Assembly (NCBI RefSeq): GCF_017876095.1
Contig: NZ_JAGINM010000008.1
Span: forward strand, 62,001-126,000
Source of the DNA: Azospirillum agricola
Lineage (GTDB): Bacteria; Pseudomonadota; Alphaproteobacteria; Azospirillales; Azospirillaceae
Direction: 5' to 3'
DNA: 64,000 bases
A program made the translations under genes and the position numbers. The notes beneath the pieces are model-generated. The model was given only the letters and a program-made list of their open reading frames with translations, was not told the DNA's origin and searched no databases. Each line of letters begins with the position of its first letter. Within the stretch, counting starts at the first letter, position 1. Below are positions 40,521 to 48,707 of the stretch, one piece after another.

Positions 40521-41530
40521 GCTCCACCTCCCGCCTTGCGCAGGCGTCCGAAGAGTTCGGCCAGCGTGCCGGCGATGCCGGCCGGCATCAGCACCGTCAC
40601 CACGATCACGGTGACGCCGATCATCGCCGGCCAATGCTCGGTCAGGTTCCCGGCCAGATCCTTGAGGAAGAAGAAGATCACCGCCCCCAGCGCCGGCCCC
40701 CACAGCAGCCGCGAGCCGCCGATGACCGCCATGATCAGCGCCGAGCCGGACAGGCTCCAATGCAGCACCTCGGGCGAGACGAAGCCGTTGTAGAGCGCGA
40801 AGAGAAGCCCGGCGAGCGCCGCCACGAAGGCCGAGATGGCGTAGGTCGCGGCGCGCGGCAGCACGGTCTTGTAGCCGATGAAGCGGGCGCGCTCCTCGTT
40901 CTCGCGGATCGCCTCGGTCAGCCGGCCGAAGGGGCTGCGCACGGTGACGTAGAGGCCGAAGATCACCAGCGCCAGCAGGCTCCAGCACAGGACGAACATC
41001 GTCTCCGGCTGCTGCACGACCGAGATCGGCAGGCCGAACAGGCTGTCGGGCAGCGGGATGGCGAAGCCGTCGTCGCCGTTGGTCAGCCCCTGCGCCTTCA
41101 TCGAGAATTCGTGGAAGGCCTGCCCGACCGCCAGCGTCAGCATCGAGAAGGCGACGCCCGGAACCCGCACGATGACCAGCCCGAGCAGGAAGGCCATCAG
41201 CGTCGGCACGCCGAGCGCCAGCAGCAGCGCCAGTTCCGCCGGCACCACCTCGTGGCGCAGCAGCAGCCCCAGGCAATAGGCCGACACCCCGTACCAGGCG
41301 GCGTGGCCGAAGCTGACGACGCCGTTCTGCCGCATCAGGAAGCCGACGCCGACCGCCAGCATCCCGCCGATCACCGCCTGCGTCAGCAGCGTCAGCACCA
41401 GCACCGAGGCGACCACGCCCGGCAAACCGAAGCCGGCGGCCAAGGCCACGGCGAGCAGGAGCCAGGACAGGTGCGACAGCCGTGGCGCCGCGACGCGGGT
41501 GGGGGCGAGGTTCATGGTCGCGCGGCTCAT
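40517..41530 (-). CDS. livM: ABC transporter permease LivM type
   Basis: This 337-residue inner-membrane permease has about nine helices. LivM hallmarks are G-F-L-M-R-Q-N-G-V-V-S-F-G-H-A-A-W-Y-G and the cytoplasmic EAA-like loop R-S-P-F-G-R-L-T-E-A-I-R-E-N-E-E-R-A-R-F-I-G-Y. It is coupled by overlap to livH and livG. A short hydrophilic N-terminus precedes the first helix. It forms the import channel with LivH. Confidence 0.94.
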   Translation of the reverse strand: MSRATMNLAPTRVAAPRLSHLSWLLLAVALAAGFGLPGVVASVLVLTLLTQAVIGGMLAVGVGFLMRQNGVVSFGHAAWYGVSAYCLGLLLRHEVVPAELALLLALGVPTLMAFLLGLVIVRVPGVAFSMLTLAVGQAFHEFSMKAQGLTNGDDGFAIPLPDSLFGLPISVVQQPETMFVLCWSLLALVIFGLYVTVRSPFGRLTEAIRENEERARFIGYKTVLPRAATYAISAFVAALAGLLFALYNGFVSPEVLHWSLSGSALIMAVIGGSRLLWGPALGAVIFFFLKDLAGNLTEHWPAMIGVTVIVVTVLMPAGIAGTLAELFGRLRKAGGGA

Positions 41531-42387
41531 ACGTGGCTCCCTGCGAAACCGGTCGGCCGCCACACCAGGACCGCGACCATCAGGAGGAAGGGGATCATCG
41601 TCGCCGCCCAGGGGACGTAGATGATGCCGAGATTGTGGATCTGGCCGATGGCGAGCGCCGCGATCAGCGCGCCGGAGAAGCTGCCGAGGCCGCCGACCAC
41701 GACGACGATGAAGGATTCGATCAGGATCGACCCGCCCATCGACGGCGACAGCGCCAGCAGCGGGGCGGCGATGGTGCCCGACAGGCCGGCCAGCGCGGTG
41801 CCGACGGCGACGACCAGCGCGCTGACCCGGTCGGTGTTGACGCCCTGCACCGCCGTCGTCACCGGATCGACGCTGGAGGCGCGGACGAACAGCCCGACCC
41901 GGCTGAAGCGCAGCCACAGCGCCAGCCCGATGCCGACCGCCGCCGCGACCGCGATCACCAGCAGCCGGTAGGCCGGGAAGGGCTCGCCCAGGATGTCGAC
42001 GCTGCCCGACAGCATCTCCGGCAGCGGCAGGGAACGGGTCTCCTTGCCCCAGACGGTGTGGGCGAGATCCTCCAGGATCAGCAGCAGCCCGAAGGTGACC
42101 AGCACGGTGGTGATCGGATCCTGGCGGCGCAGCGGCCGGAACACCGTCACGTCGAGCAGGGCGCCGGCCACCGCCAGCACCACGGCCGCCCCGACCAGCC
42201 CGGCCCAGAATCCGGCGACGGTGGCGATGCTGAAGCCGACATAGGCGCCGATCATGAACAGGCTGCCATGGGCGAAGTTGACCACCCGCCGCAGCCCGAA
42301 GATCAGCACCAGCCCGACCGACACGATGAAGAGCAGGCCCCCGTAGACGAGGCCGTTGAGAATCTGGATCAGCAATGCGTTCGCCAT
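41527..42387 (-). CDS. livH: ABC transporter permease LivH type
   Basis: This 286-residue permease begins with L-N-G-L-V-Y-G-G-L-L-F-I-V-S-V-G-L-V-L and R-V-V-N-F-A-H-G-S-L-F-M-I-G-A-Y, both classical for LivH. About eight helices are present. The region R-P-L-R-R-Q-D-P-I-T-T and the loop R-A-S-S-V-D-P-V-T-T-A-V-Q-G-V-N replace the usual residues with sequences seen in aromatic-compound Liv-type importers. It is the first transporter gene, 24 bp after the upstream SDR gene on the same strand. Confidence 0.94.
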   Translation of the reverse strand: MANALLIQILNGLVYGGLLFIVSVGLVLIFGLRRVVNFAHGSLFMIGAYVGFSIATVAGFWAGLVGAAVVLAVAGALLDVTVFRPLRRQDPITTVLVTFGLLLILEDLAHTVWGKETRSLPLPEMLSGSVDILGEPFPAYRLLVIAVAAAVGIGLALWLRFSRVGLFVRASSVDPVTTAVQGVNTDRVSALVVAVGTALAGLSGTIAAPLLALSPSMGGSILIESFIVVVVGGLGSFSGALIAALAIGQIHNLGIIYVPWAATMIPFLLMVAVLVWRPTGFAGSHV

Positions 42388-42411
42388 CTTGGGGGATCCC
42401 TTCGATGCCGG

Positions 42412-43146
42412 TCAGCGCAGGTACGCGCCGCCGTTGATGTCGAGCACCACCCCGCTGAGGAAGGAGGCGGCGGGCGAACAGAGGAAGGCGATCGGCCAGG
42501 CGATCTCGTCCGGCGAGGCGACGCGCGGCACCAGCTGCGCCGCCACCGCCGGGGCCGGCTGGCCGGCGATCATCGCCGTCGCCGTGGCGCTGGGGGCGAC
42601 CGCGTTGACGCCGACGTCGGGCGCGGCGCGGCGCGCCAGCCAGCGGGTGAAGGCGTGGACGCCGCCCTTGGAGACGACGTAATGCGCGCCCGTCGTCGAC
42701 ATGGTGCCGCCGGTCCAGCCGGCGACCGAGCCGACCAGCACGATCCGCGCGCCGCCGCGCGTCCGCATGCCCGGCAGGAAGGCGCGGGCGAACTGCATCG
42801 GCGCCAGCAGGTTGACGTGGATGATCTCGTGGAAGGAATCCTCCCACTCCAGCGAATCCCAATCGTCGAAGGCGATGGCCCCGGCGTTCAGCACCAGCCC
42901 GTCGACGCCGCCGACCGTTTCGGCCAGCGCGTCGATGGCGGCGCGGTCGCGGACGTCGCAGGCGTGGGCGGCGGCCTTGGCGCCGCCGGCCGTCAGCTCC
43001 TCGGCCAGGGCGGAGCAGTCGCGGATGTCGGTCAGCACCAGTTCGGCGCCCAGCCGGGCGCAGGCCCGTGCCGTGGCCGAACCGATGCCGCCGGCAGCAC
43101 CAGTGATAAGGACGCGCTTGCCGGTCAAATCGAATGGAGTGGTCAT
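42412..43146 (-). CDS. SDR-family oxidoreductase
   Basis: This 244-residue classical SDR has T-G-A-A-G-G-I-G-S at the N-terminus, N-A-G-A-I-A, catalytic V-G-S-V-A-G-W and Y-V-V-S-K-G. Aspartate after strand 2 (L-T-D-I-R) points to NAD. It is the first gene of the long leftward aromatic operon. The ATG chosen follows G-G-G-A-G-G-G-A. A second SDR is encoded at 36979, so two alcohol or diol oxidations may precede ring hydroxylation. Confidence 0.88.
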   Translation of the reverse strand: MTTPFDLTGKRVLITGAAGGIGSATARACARLGAELVLTDIRDCSALAEELTAGGAKAAAHACDVRDRAAIDALAETVGGVDGLVLNAGAIAFDDWDSLEWEDSFHEIIHVNLLAPMQFARAFLPGMRTRGGARIVLVGSVAGWTGGTMSTTGAHYVVSKGGVHAFTRWLARRAAPDVGVNAVAPSATATAMIAGQPAPAVAAQLVPRVASPDEIAWPIAFLCSPAASFLSGVVLDINGGAYLR

Positions 43147-43471
43147 GTCCCTCCCTCTCTCCGTTTTTTGGCGGGATCCGGACGCGGGACGGGTGCGGAC
43201 CACCGGCGTCCGGCCGTGCCGGCGCGCTCGGGGAAACGGCCCCGTTCTTCCTTTTCGTCCGTCCGCTTGTCTCTGTTGCGCCGTTCCCGGCCGCCTTTCG
43301 GCCGCCGTGCCTTGTCGGCTTGTTTTGTAAGTACGCTGTCAAAAAGCTATCTGTCAGTATGTGTACTGTCAATCAGCTTTTTCGAAGATCGGCAACGCGA
43401 ATTGTCAATGCGGCGGATCGACCCTGCGGCGTTTAGGATCGACGCATCCCCAACACGACAGGAGATCCCCC
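43147..43471. promoter_or_regulatory. Divergent regulatory region
   Basis: This 325-bp interval separates the leftward aromatic operon from the rightward dehydrogenase. The part near the SDR gene is GC-rich and featureless. The part 43320-43410 is AT-rich and contains three CTGTCA repeats at 15-bp spacing and an AAAAAGCT/AGCTTTTT inverted pair. No gene is seen in it, and no regulator gene adjoins it. Confidence 0.65.
43336..43372 (-). promoter_or_regulatory. 15-bp periodic repeats with embedded -35 element
   Basis: CTGTCA occurs at 43336, 43351 and 43366, i.e. three direct repeats phased at 15 bp. On the minus strand TTGACA (43367-43372) is followed 17 bp later by TAGCTT (43344-43349), a plausible promoter for the aromatic operon. 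The repeats overlap it, as an operator would. Confidence 0.55.
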
Positions 43472-44467
43472 ATGCAGCGCGCGTTCAGCCGGGAGGCCGC
43501 GTCGGTCGGCGTCGTCGGGGCCGGCACCATCGGGGCGAGCTGGGCCGCGCTGTTCCTCGCCACCGGCCGGCGGGTGACGGTGGTCGATCCCGACCCGCAG
43601 GCGATGGCGCGCCTGCGCCTCTCCATCGAGGCGGTGGCCGGCGATCTGGCGGCGCTCGGCGCCGGCGACCCGCGCGACCATTGGGACGGGCTGACCGCCG
43701 CCGGCGGCGACTGGGGCGCGTTGGCCGGCGTCGATCTGGTGCAGGAGAACGGGCCGGAATCGCTGGCCGCCAAGCGCGGAATCTACGCGTCGATCGAGGC
43801 GGTGGTGGGGCCGGAGACCCTGATCGCCTCCAGCACGTCGGGCCTGATGCCGAGCGACCTCCAGGAGGGGGCACGCCATCCGGAGCGCATCCTGATCGGC
43901 CACCCCTTCAACCCGCCGCACCTGCTGCCGCTGGTCGAGATCGTGCCGGGACGGTTGACCGCGCCCGACGCGGTGGCGGCGGCCGAGGCCGTCTACCGCG
44001 CGGTCGGCAAGGTGCCGGTGGTGCTGCGCCGCGAGATCGCCGGCCATCTGGCGACGCGGCTGGTGGCGGCGCTGTGGCGCGAGGCGGTCTATCTGGTGGA
44101 GCAGGGGGTGTGCGACCTCGACGACATCGACCGCGCCATCGCCGCCGGGCCGGGGCCGCGCTGGGCGGTGCTGGGGCAGGGGCTGTCCTACCATCTCGGC
44201 GGCGGCGCGGGCGGGCTGGGACGCTTTCTCGACGTGTTCGACGCGCCGATCCGCTCCTGGTGGGACGATCTCGGCACCCCGGTCTTCGACGAGGCCAGCA
44301 AGCGCAGGCTGGTCGCCGGGGCCGAGGCGCTGGAGGAGTCGGTCGGCGGGCGCGAGGCGCTGCTGCGCATGCGCAACGAGGCCCTGCTGGCGGTGCTGCG
44401 CGCGCCGGGGCCGTTGGCGCCGGGTCCGCTCGCGCCGGGGCGGGGCGGGGAGGGCGGGGCCGGCTGA
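43472..44467 (+). CDS. 3-hydroxyacyl-CoA / L-carnitine dehydrogenase-like protein
   Basis: This is a 331-residue NAD-dependent dehydrogenase with V-G-V-V-G-A-G-T-I-G-A-S-W-A at the N-terminus, Q-E-N-G-P-E, S-S-T-S-G-L and the His-containing G-H-P-F-N-P-P-H-L-L-P-L-V-E-I-V. The last motif is shared with carnitine dehydrogenase and lambda-crystallin (gulonate dehydrogenase) relatives. The C-terminus ends in a Gly/Pro repeat (A-P-G-P-L repeated), probably disordered. It is divergent from the aromatic operon and may act on a hydroxylated side chain. The substrate is not certain. Confidence 0.85.
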   Translation: MQRAFSREAASVGVVGAGTIGASWAALFLATGRRVTVVDPDPQAMARLRLSIEAVAGDLAALGAGDPRDHWDGLTAAGGDWGALAGVDLVQENGPESLAAKRGIYASIEAVVGPETLIASSTSGLMPSDLQEGARHPERILIGHPFNPPHLLPLVEIVPGRLTAPDAVAAAEAVYRAVGKVPVVLRREIAGHLATRLVAALWREAVYLVEQGVCDLDDIDRAIAAGPGPRWAVLGQGLSYHLGGGAGGLGRFLDVFDAPIRSWWDDLGTPVFDEASKRRLVAGAEALEESVGGREALLRMRNEALLAVLRAPGPLAPGPLAPGRGGEGGAG

Positions 44468-44476
44468 GAGTGTGCG

Positions 44477-45199
44477 TCAGGTTTCGCCGTTCTCCTCCGC
44501 CTGCGGCAGATCCTCGGCGATGGCGAGCAGCGCGCTGGGCTTGCGGATCGTCACCTGGAGACGGCCGCTCTCGATGATGCCCTGGCCCTCCCAGCCGCTC
44601 AGGATGCGGCTGACCGTGTGCAGCGTGGTGCCGGTCATCTCGGCGACATCCTGGCGCGACAGCGGGAAGGCGATCTCCACCCCGCCCTCGATCCGCCGTC
44701 CGGCCTGCCGGACGAGGCGCAGCAGCGCGTGGGCGATGCGGCGCTCGACGCGCTCGGTCGACACCTCGCGCAGCCGGTTCTGGATCTCCTGCAACCGCCC
44801 GCCGACGATGCCCAGCGCGTTCAGCCCGATCCGGGGATGGCGCAGCATCAGGGCGGTCATCGCCGGGGCCGGCCACAGGAGGGCCACGCAGTCGGCCATC
44901 GCCACCGCGTCGCCGGGATAACCGCCGCCGGTGAACATGGGAACCGTCCCGAACATCTCGCCGGGGCCGATGAAGCGGACGACGATCTGCTGCCCGTCGG
45001 GGCCGGTCTGGACGATCTTGATCCGCCCGTCGATCAGCGCGTGGCAGGCGTCGGCCGGGTCGCCCTGGGCGAAGACGCGGGATCCACGCGCCACGCGCCG
45101 GCTCTGCGCGCCCGCCGCCACGTCGGCGAGCGCCGGCTCGTCCAGCCCGGCGAACAGCCGCAGGCCGCGCAGGGCGGCGGGATCGAGCGCGTGTGTCAT
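44477..45199 (-). CDS. Crp/Fnr-family transcription regulator, Dnr/NnrR-like
   Basis: This 240-residue protein has an N-terminal cyclic-nucleotide-type sensor fold (R-V-F-A-Q-G-D-P-A-D-A, G-E-M-F-G-T-V-P) and a C-terminal winged helix with F-P-L-S-R-Q-D-V-A-E-M-T-G-T-T-L-H-T-V-S-R. The N-terminal cysteine cluster of Fnr is absent, so a [4Fe-4S] sensor is unlikely. That leaves haem-dependent NO sensing as in Dnr/NnrR, or another signal. It borders the denitrification genes, and TTGA-type palindromes lie in the right places downstream. The start is the ATG giving the usual family length. Confidence 0.88.
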   Translation of the reverse strand: MTHALDPAALRGLRLFAGLDEPALADVAAGAQSRRVARGSRVFAQGDPADACHALIDGRIKIVQTGPDGQQIVVRFIGPGEMFGTVPMFTGGGYPGDAVAMADCVALLWPAPAMTALMLRHPRIGLNALGIVGGRLQEIQNRLREVSTERVERRIAHALLRLVRQAGRRIEGGVEIAFPLSRQDVAEMTGTTLHTVSRILSGWEGQGIIESGRLQVTIRKPSALLAIAEDLPQAEENGET

Positions 45200-45285
45200 C
45201 GGACCGGCGTCCCCCGTGGGCGTCCCGCCATCCTGTCGGCCCGCCGCCCGCCGCGCAACCGCCAAGCGCCGGACCGTCGCGGAGT

Positions 45286-45299
45286 TTGCGCGGCGACAA
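45286..45299. promoter_or_regulatory. NnrR-like box before DUF2249 gene
   Basis: TTGCG-CGGC-GACAA resembles the TTGCG-N4-CACAA site reported for NnrR, with one mismatch. Its centre is ~42 bp upstream of a predicted start downstream of TATGGA (45322-45327), a class II activator arrangement. It also faces the regulator gene on the other side. Confidence 0.5.
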
Positions 45300-45372
45300 C
45301 GTTCGCCGCCCTGCGGACCGCTATGGATCGCGGGTTCAACGCCCCCTCCATCGCATGGGACCCCGGACCATC

Positions 45373-45921
45373 ATGCACAGCACCCTCCCGTCCTCCGTTG
45401 CCATGTCCACCGTCGACGCGTCTTCCGTCGCCGACGAGCCGGTCGTCGACGTTCAGTCCATCCCGCCCTACGAGCGCCACCCGCTGATCTTCCAGCGCGT
45501 GCAGGCGCTGGCCCCCGGCGCCGGCTTCTCCCTGGTGAACGACCACGACCCGCGCCCGCTGCACCGCCAGCTCGAGACGCTGTTCGGCGAGGCCATCGCC
45601 TGGGAGTATCTGGAGCGCGGTCCGGCGGTGTGGCGCGTCCGCATCAGCCGTCCCTTGCAGCCCGTGCCGCCCGCCGCCTTCCGTCTGCGCATCGCCCAGG
45701 ACGGCGGGGTGACGCTCGCCGCTGCGGACGCGCAGATCGGGCCGGCGGCCGGCGGGGCGCTGGTGTGCGACGTGACCGACTGTCCGCCGGCGATGTCGCC
45801 GGAGACGGTGATCGACCTGATGCGGGGCGTCGTGCCGCCGGCCGGCCAATGGCGCATTCCCTTCGAGCGGCTGGTCGCCCGCCGCAACGGCTCCTGCTGC
45901 GGCGGCATGTGCGGCGGCTGA
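45373..45921 (+). CDS. DUF2249 protein with Cys-rich tail
   Basis: This 182-residue cytoplasmic protein carries the DUF2249 core (about 28-95) with V-D-V-Q-S-I-P-P-Y-E-R-H-P-L-I-F and P-G-A-G-F-S-L-V-N-D-H-D-P-R-P-L. This is followed by Y-L-E-R-G-P-A-V-W-R-V-R-I. DUF2249 proteins are typical of denitrification and NO-response regulons. The last eleven residues N-G-S-C-C-G-G-M-C-G-G hold three cysteines, a possible metal or cluster site. It is divergent from the Crp/Fnr gene and has an NnrR-like box upstream. Confidence 0.85.
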   Translation: MHSTLPSSVAMSTVDASSVADEPVVDVQSIPPYERHPLIFQRVQALAPGAGFSLVNDHDPRPLHRQLETLFGEAIAWEYLERGPAVWRVRISRPLQPVPPAAFRLRIAQDGGVTLAAADAQIGPAAGGALVCDVTDCPPAMSPETVIDLMRGVVPPAGQWRIPFERLVARRNGSCCGGMCGG

Positions 45922-45986
45922 GCGTGCGGCGGACCATCGCCGTGGTCGTGATGGCGCCTTGATAGCCGCCCTTCGACGGGCGCCGC

Positions 45987-46000
45987 TTGACGACCGTCAA
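45987..46000. promoter_or_regulatory. Fnr/Dnr box before ubiTUV
   Basis: TTGAC-GACC-GTCAA is a TTGA-N6-TCAA palindrome with 5-bp perfect arms, centred 91 bp before the ubiT start. It is nearly the same as the box at 50251, so one Crp/Fnr regulator should read both. Confidence 0.78.
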
Positions 46001-46084
46001 GGCCACGCTCGCGCCGGGCCGCTCAAGTTGCCGCCAACAGGGAGGGCGAACGTCCTCCCCACGCGGCAGCGGGAGGAACGGCGC

Positions 46085-46762
46085 ATGAATGATCCCACCT
46101 TCACGACGGATGGCCGGTCAATGGACGGCCAAGTGGCGGAGGACCGCCTCCGCCGGATCGAGGCGGGAATGACCCGGCTGGGGTTGGGCCTCGCCCACCG
46201 GCTGGGAGGGAACCGGCTGGGCCGGGAGGCCGAGGGCGTCCTGTTCGACCGGCTGATGCGGAGCCTCGCGGAGCGCCACCCGCGCGCCTTCGCGGCGCTG
46301 GCCGAGCTGCCGGAGGCGCGGCTGCTGATCGACCCGCAGGACGCGCCCGCCGCGCTGATGCTGCGGGTCGGGCCGAGCCTGTCGCTCCGCCTCTGCGAAC
46401 GGAACGAACCGGCCGAGGCGGCGGTGCGCAGCCCCTGCGCCCGGCTGCTCGACCTGTTCGAGGGACGGATCGACGGCGACGCGCTGTTCTTCCGCCGCGA
46501 GCTGGTCATCGAGGGCGACACCGCCCTGATCCTGGCCCTGCGCAACACGCTGGACGGCGAGGAGATCGACCTGTTCGCCGCCGCCGCCGGCATGGCGGGG
46601 CCGCTGGGCCGCGCGTTGCCACCGGCGCGCCGGGCGGCCGGACGGCTGCTCGGCCTGATGGACGGCGTGCATCGTGCCCTGCCGGAACCGCTGGAGCGCG
46701 GGCTGGCCGCGCTGGAACGGCGGCTCTCCGGCCGGCTCTCCGGCCGGCTCGGGGGGGCGTGA
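46085..46762 (+). CDS. ubiT: UbiT, O2-independent ubiquinone synthesis accessory factor
   Basis: This 225-residue protein has an SCP2-like lipid-binding domain (about 30-150) containing L-M-L-R-V-G-P-S-L-S-L-R-L-C, D-A-L-F-F-R-R-E-L-V-I-E-G-D-T and L-A-L-R-N-T-L-D. It precedes UbiU and UbiV, which fixes the assignment. In E. coli UbiT is required for ubiquinone formation without oxygen and probably binds lipid intermediates. The C-terminal end repeats L-S-G-R. An Fnr/Dnr-type palindrome precedes the gene, so anaerobic induction is expected. Confidence 0.9.
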   Translation: MNDPTFTTDGRSMDGQVAEDRLRRIEAGMTRLGLGLAHRLGGNRLGREAEGVLFDRLMRSLAERHPRAFAALAELPEARLLIDPQDAPAALMLRVGPSLSLRLCERNEPAEAAVRSPCARLLDLFEGRIDGDALFFRRELVIEGDTALILALRNTLDGEEIDLFAAAAGMAGPLGRALPPARRAAGRLLGLMDGVHRALPEPLERGLAALERRLSGRLSGRLGGA

Positions 46763-46766
46763 GGCC

Positions 46767-47753
46767 ATGGACAGCTTCGAACTGATCTGCCCGGCCGGCA
46801 ACCCGGCCGCGCTGCGGGCCGCCGTGGATTCTGGGGCCGACGCCGTCTATCTCGGCTTCCGCGACGCGACCAACGCGCGGAACTTCCCCGGACTGAACTT
46901 TTCGCGCGACGACCTCGCCGCCGGGCTGGCCTACGCCCACGCGCGCAAGGTCGAGGTCTATGTCGCCATCAACACCTACCCGCAGGCCGGCAACCCCGAG
47001 CCCTGGCGGCGCGCCGTCGACGACGCGGCGCGGCTGGGGGCCGACGCGGTCATCCTCGCCGACCTCGGGCTGCTCGACCACGCGGCGCGGCATCATCCGG
47101 AGTTGCGGCTGCATCTGTCGGTGCAGGCGTCGGCGGCCAACGCCGAGGCGATCCGGCTCTACCGCGACGCCTTCGGCGTCCGCCGCGTCGTGCTGCCGCG
47201 CGTGCTGACCGTGCCGGAGATCGCCCGGCTGAACGCCGAGACCGACGTCGAGACCGAGGTCTTCGTCTTCGGCGGGCTCTGTCCGATGGCGGAGGGGCGC
47301 TGCTCGCTGTCCTCCTACGCGACCGGGCTGTCGCCCAACAAGCAGGGCGTCTGCTCGCCGGCCAGCCATGTCCGTTACGAGCCGCGCGACGGCGCGCTGG
47401 CCTCGCGGCTCGGCGACTTCACCATCAACCTCTTCGCGGAGGGCGAGCCGGCCGGCTACCCGACCCTGTGCAAGGGCCGCTTCGTCGCCGGCGGCGGCGC
47501 CGGCTACCTGTTCGAGGAACCGACCAGCCTCAACGCGATGGAACTGCTGCCGGATCTGAAGAAGGCCGGGGTGCGCGCCCTGAAGATCGAGGGCCGGCAG
47601 CGCAGCAAGGCCTACATCGCCGCCGTCGTCGGCGCCTACCGCGCGGCGCTCGACGCCTTCGCGGCCGGCCGGCCGGTGCCGAGGCCGGACCTCGACGCGA
47701 TGGTCGAGGGCGGCGCCCAGACCACCGGCGCCTACACGCGCGCGTGGCGCTGA
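46767..47753 (+). CDS. ubiU: UbiU, U32-family O2-independent hydroxylation protein
   Basis: This 328-residue protein of the peptidase U32 family begins L-I-C-P-A-G-N-P-A-A-L-R-A-A-V-D-S-G-A-D-A-V-Y. Cysteines in G-G-L-C-P-M-A-E-G-R-C-S, G-V-C-S-P-A and L-C-K-G are those that bind a [4Fe-4S] cluster in UbiU. It forms a heterodimer with UbiV that hydroxylates ubiquinone precursors with prephenate as the oxygen source. It starts 4 bp after ubiT and continues into ubiV after 15 bp. Confidence 0.95.
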   Translation: MDSFELICPAGNPAALRAAVDSGADAVYLGFRDATNARNFPGLNFSRDDLAAGLAYAHARKVEVYVAINTYPQAGNPEPWRRAVDDAARLGADAVILADLGLLDHAARHHPELRLHLSVQASAANAEAIRLYRDAFGVRRVVLPRVLTVPEIARLNAETDVETEVFVFGGLCPMAEGRCSLSSYATGLSPNKQGVCSPASHVRYEPRDGALASRLGDFTINLFAEGEPAGYPTLCKGRFVAGGGAGYLFEEPTSLNAMELLPDLKKAGVRALKIEGRQRSKAYIAAVVGAYRAALDAFAAGRPVPRPDLDAMVEGGAQTTGAYTRAWR

Positions 47754-47768
47754 GAGAGGATCCGCATC

Positions 47769-48692
47769 ATGACGTCTCCCGCCGCTTCCCCCCACCTGAC
47801 CCTGGGCCCGGTGCTGTTCAACTGGCCGGCCGAGCGCTGGCGCGACTTCTACGCCCGCATCGCCGACGAGGCGGCGGTCGACACCGTCATCCTCGGCGAG
47901 ATCGTCTGCTTCAAGCGGGCGCCTTTCATCGCCGACGCGCTGGAGGAGTCCGTCGCCCGGCTGCTGGCCGCCGGCAAGGAGGTCTGGCTCGCCAGCCCGA
48001 TCCTGGTCGGCGGCGACCGCGAGCGCGCGGCGATGCGCGACCTCGTGGCCGACGCGCCGCTGACGGTCGAGGCCAACGACATGGGGGCGCTGGCTCTGCT
48101 CGACGGCCGGCGCCACGCGGTCGGCCCCTTCATCAACCTCTACAACGAGGCGACCTTGGCGTGGCTGGCCGGGCGGGGCGCGGTGTCGGTGTCGCTGCCG
48201 GCCGAACTGCCGGCGGCCTCGGTGGCGGCGCTGGCCGGGGCCGGGCGGGAGCTGGGGGTCGAGGTCGAGGTGCAGGTGTTCGGCCGCGCCCCGCTCGCCA
48301 TCTCGGCCCGCTGCTACCACGCGCGGGCGCACGGGCTGCACAAGGACGGCTGCCAGTTCGTCTGCGGCAACGATTCGAACGGGCTGGCCGTCGAGACGCT
48401 GGACGGTCAGTCCTTCCTGACCGTCAACGGCACGCAGACGCTCTCGCACGGCTATCTGTGCCTGACGGCGGAGCTGGAGCGGCTGGCGGCGATGGGCGTC
48501 GGCCGCTTCCGGCTGTCGCCGCACGACACCGACATGGTGCGGGTGATCGACGCGTTCCGCGGCGTCCTCGACGGGCAGCGCGACGGCGCCGACGCGGCGG
48601 CGGAGATCCGCGCGCTGGTCGACGCCCCGGTGGCGAACGGCTTCTTCCACGACACGGTCGGCGCGTCCTATGTCACGGGGGCGGCGGTTTGA
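47769..48692 (+). CDS. ubiV: UbiV, U32-family O2-independent hydroxylation protein
   Basis: This 307-residue partner of UbiU contains G-P-V-L-F-N-W-P-A-E, E-V-W-L-A-S-P-I-L-V and E-A-N-D-M-G-A-L. The cysteine set is S-A-R-C-Y-H-A-R, D-G-C-Q-F-V-C-G and G-Y-L-C, expected to hold the second [4Fe-4S] cluster. The enzyme pair lets the cell keep making ubiquinone during denitrification. It converges on mog (15 bp between stops). Confidence 0.95.
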   Translation: MTSPAASPHLTLGPVLFNWPAERWRDFYARIADEAAVDTVILGEIVCFKRAPFIADALEESVARLLAAGKEVWLASPILVGGDRERAAMRDLVADAPLTVEANDMGALALLDGRRHAVGPFINLYNEATLAWLAGRGAVSVSLPAELPAASVAALAGAGRELGVEVEVQVFGRAPLAISARCYHARAHGLHKDGCQFVCGNDSNGLAVETLDGQSFLTVNGTQTLSHGYLCLTAELERLAAMGVGRFRLSPHDTDMVRVIDAFRGVLDGQRDGADAAAEIRALVDAPVANGFFHDTVGASYVTGAAV

Positions 48693-48707
48693 CCGGTCCG
48701 TCCCCCC

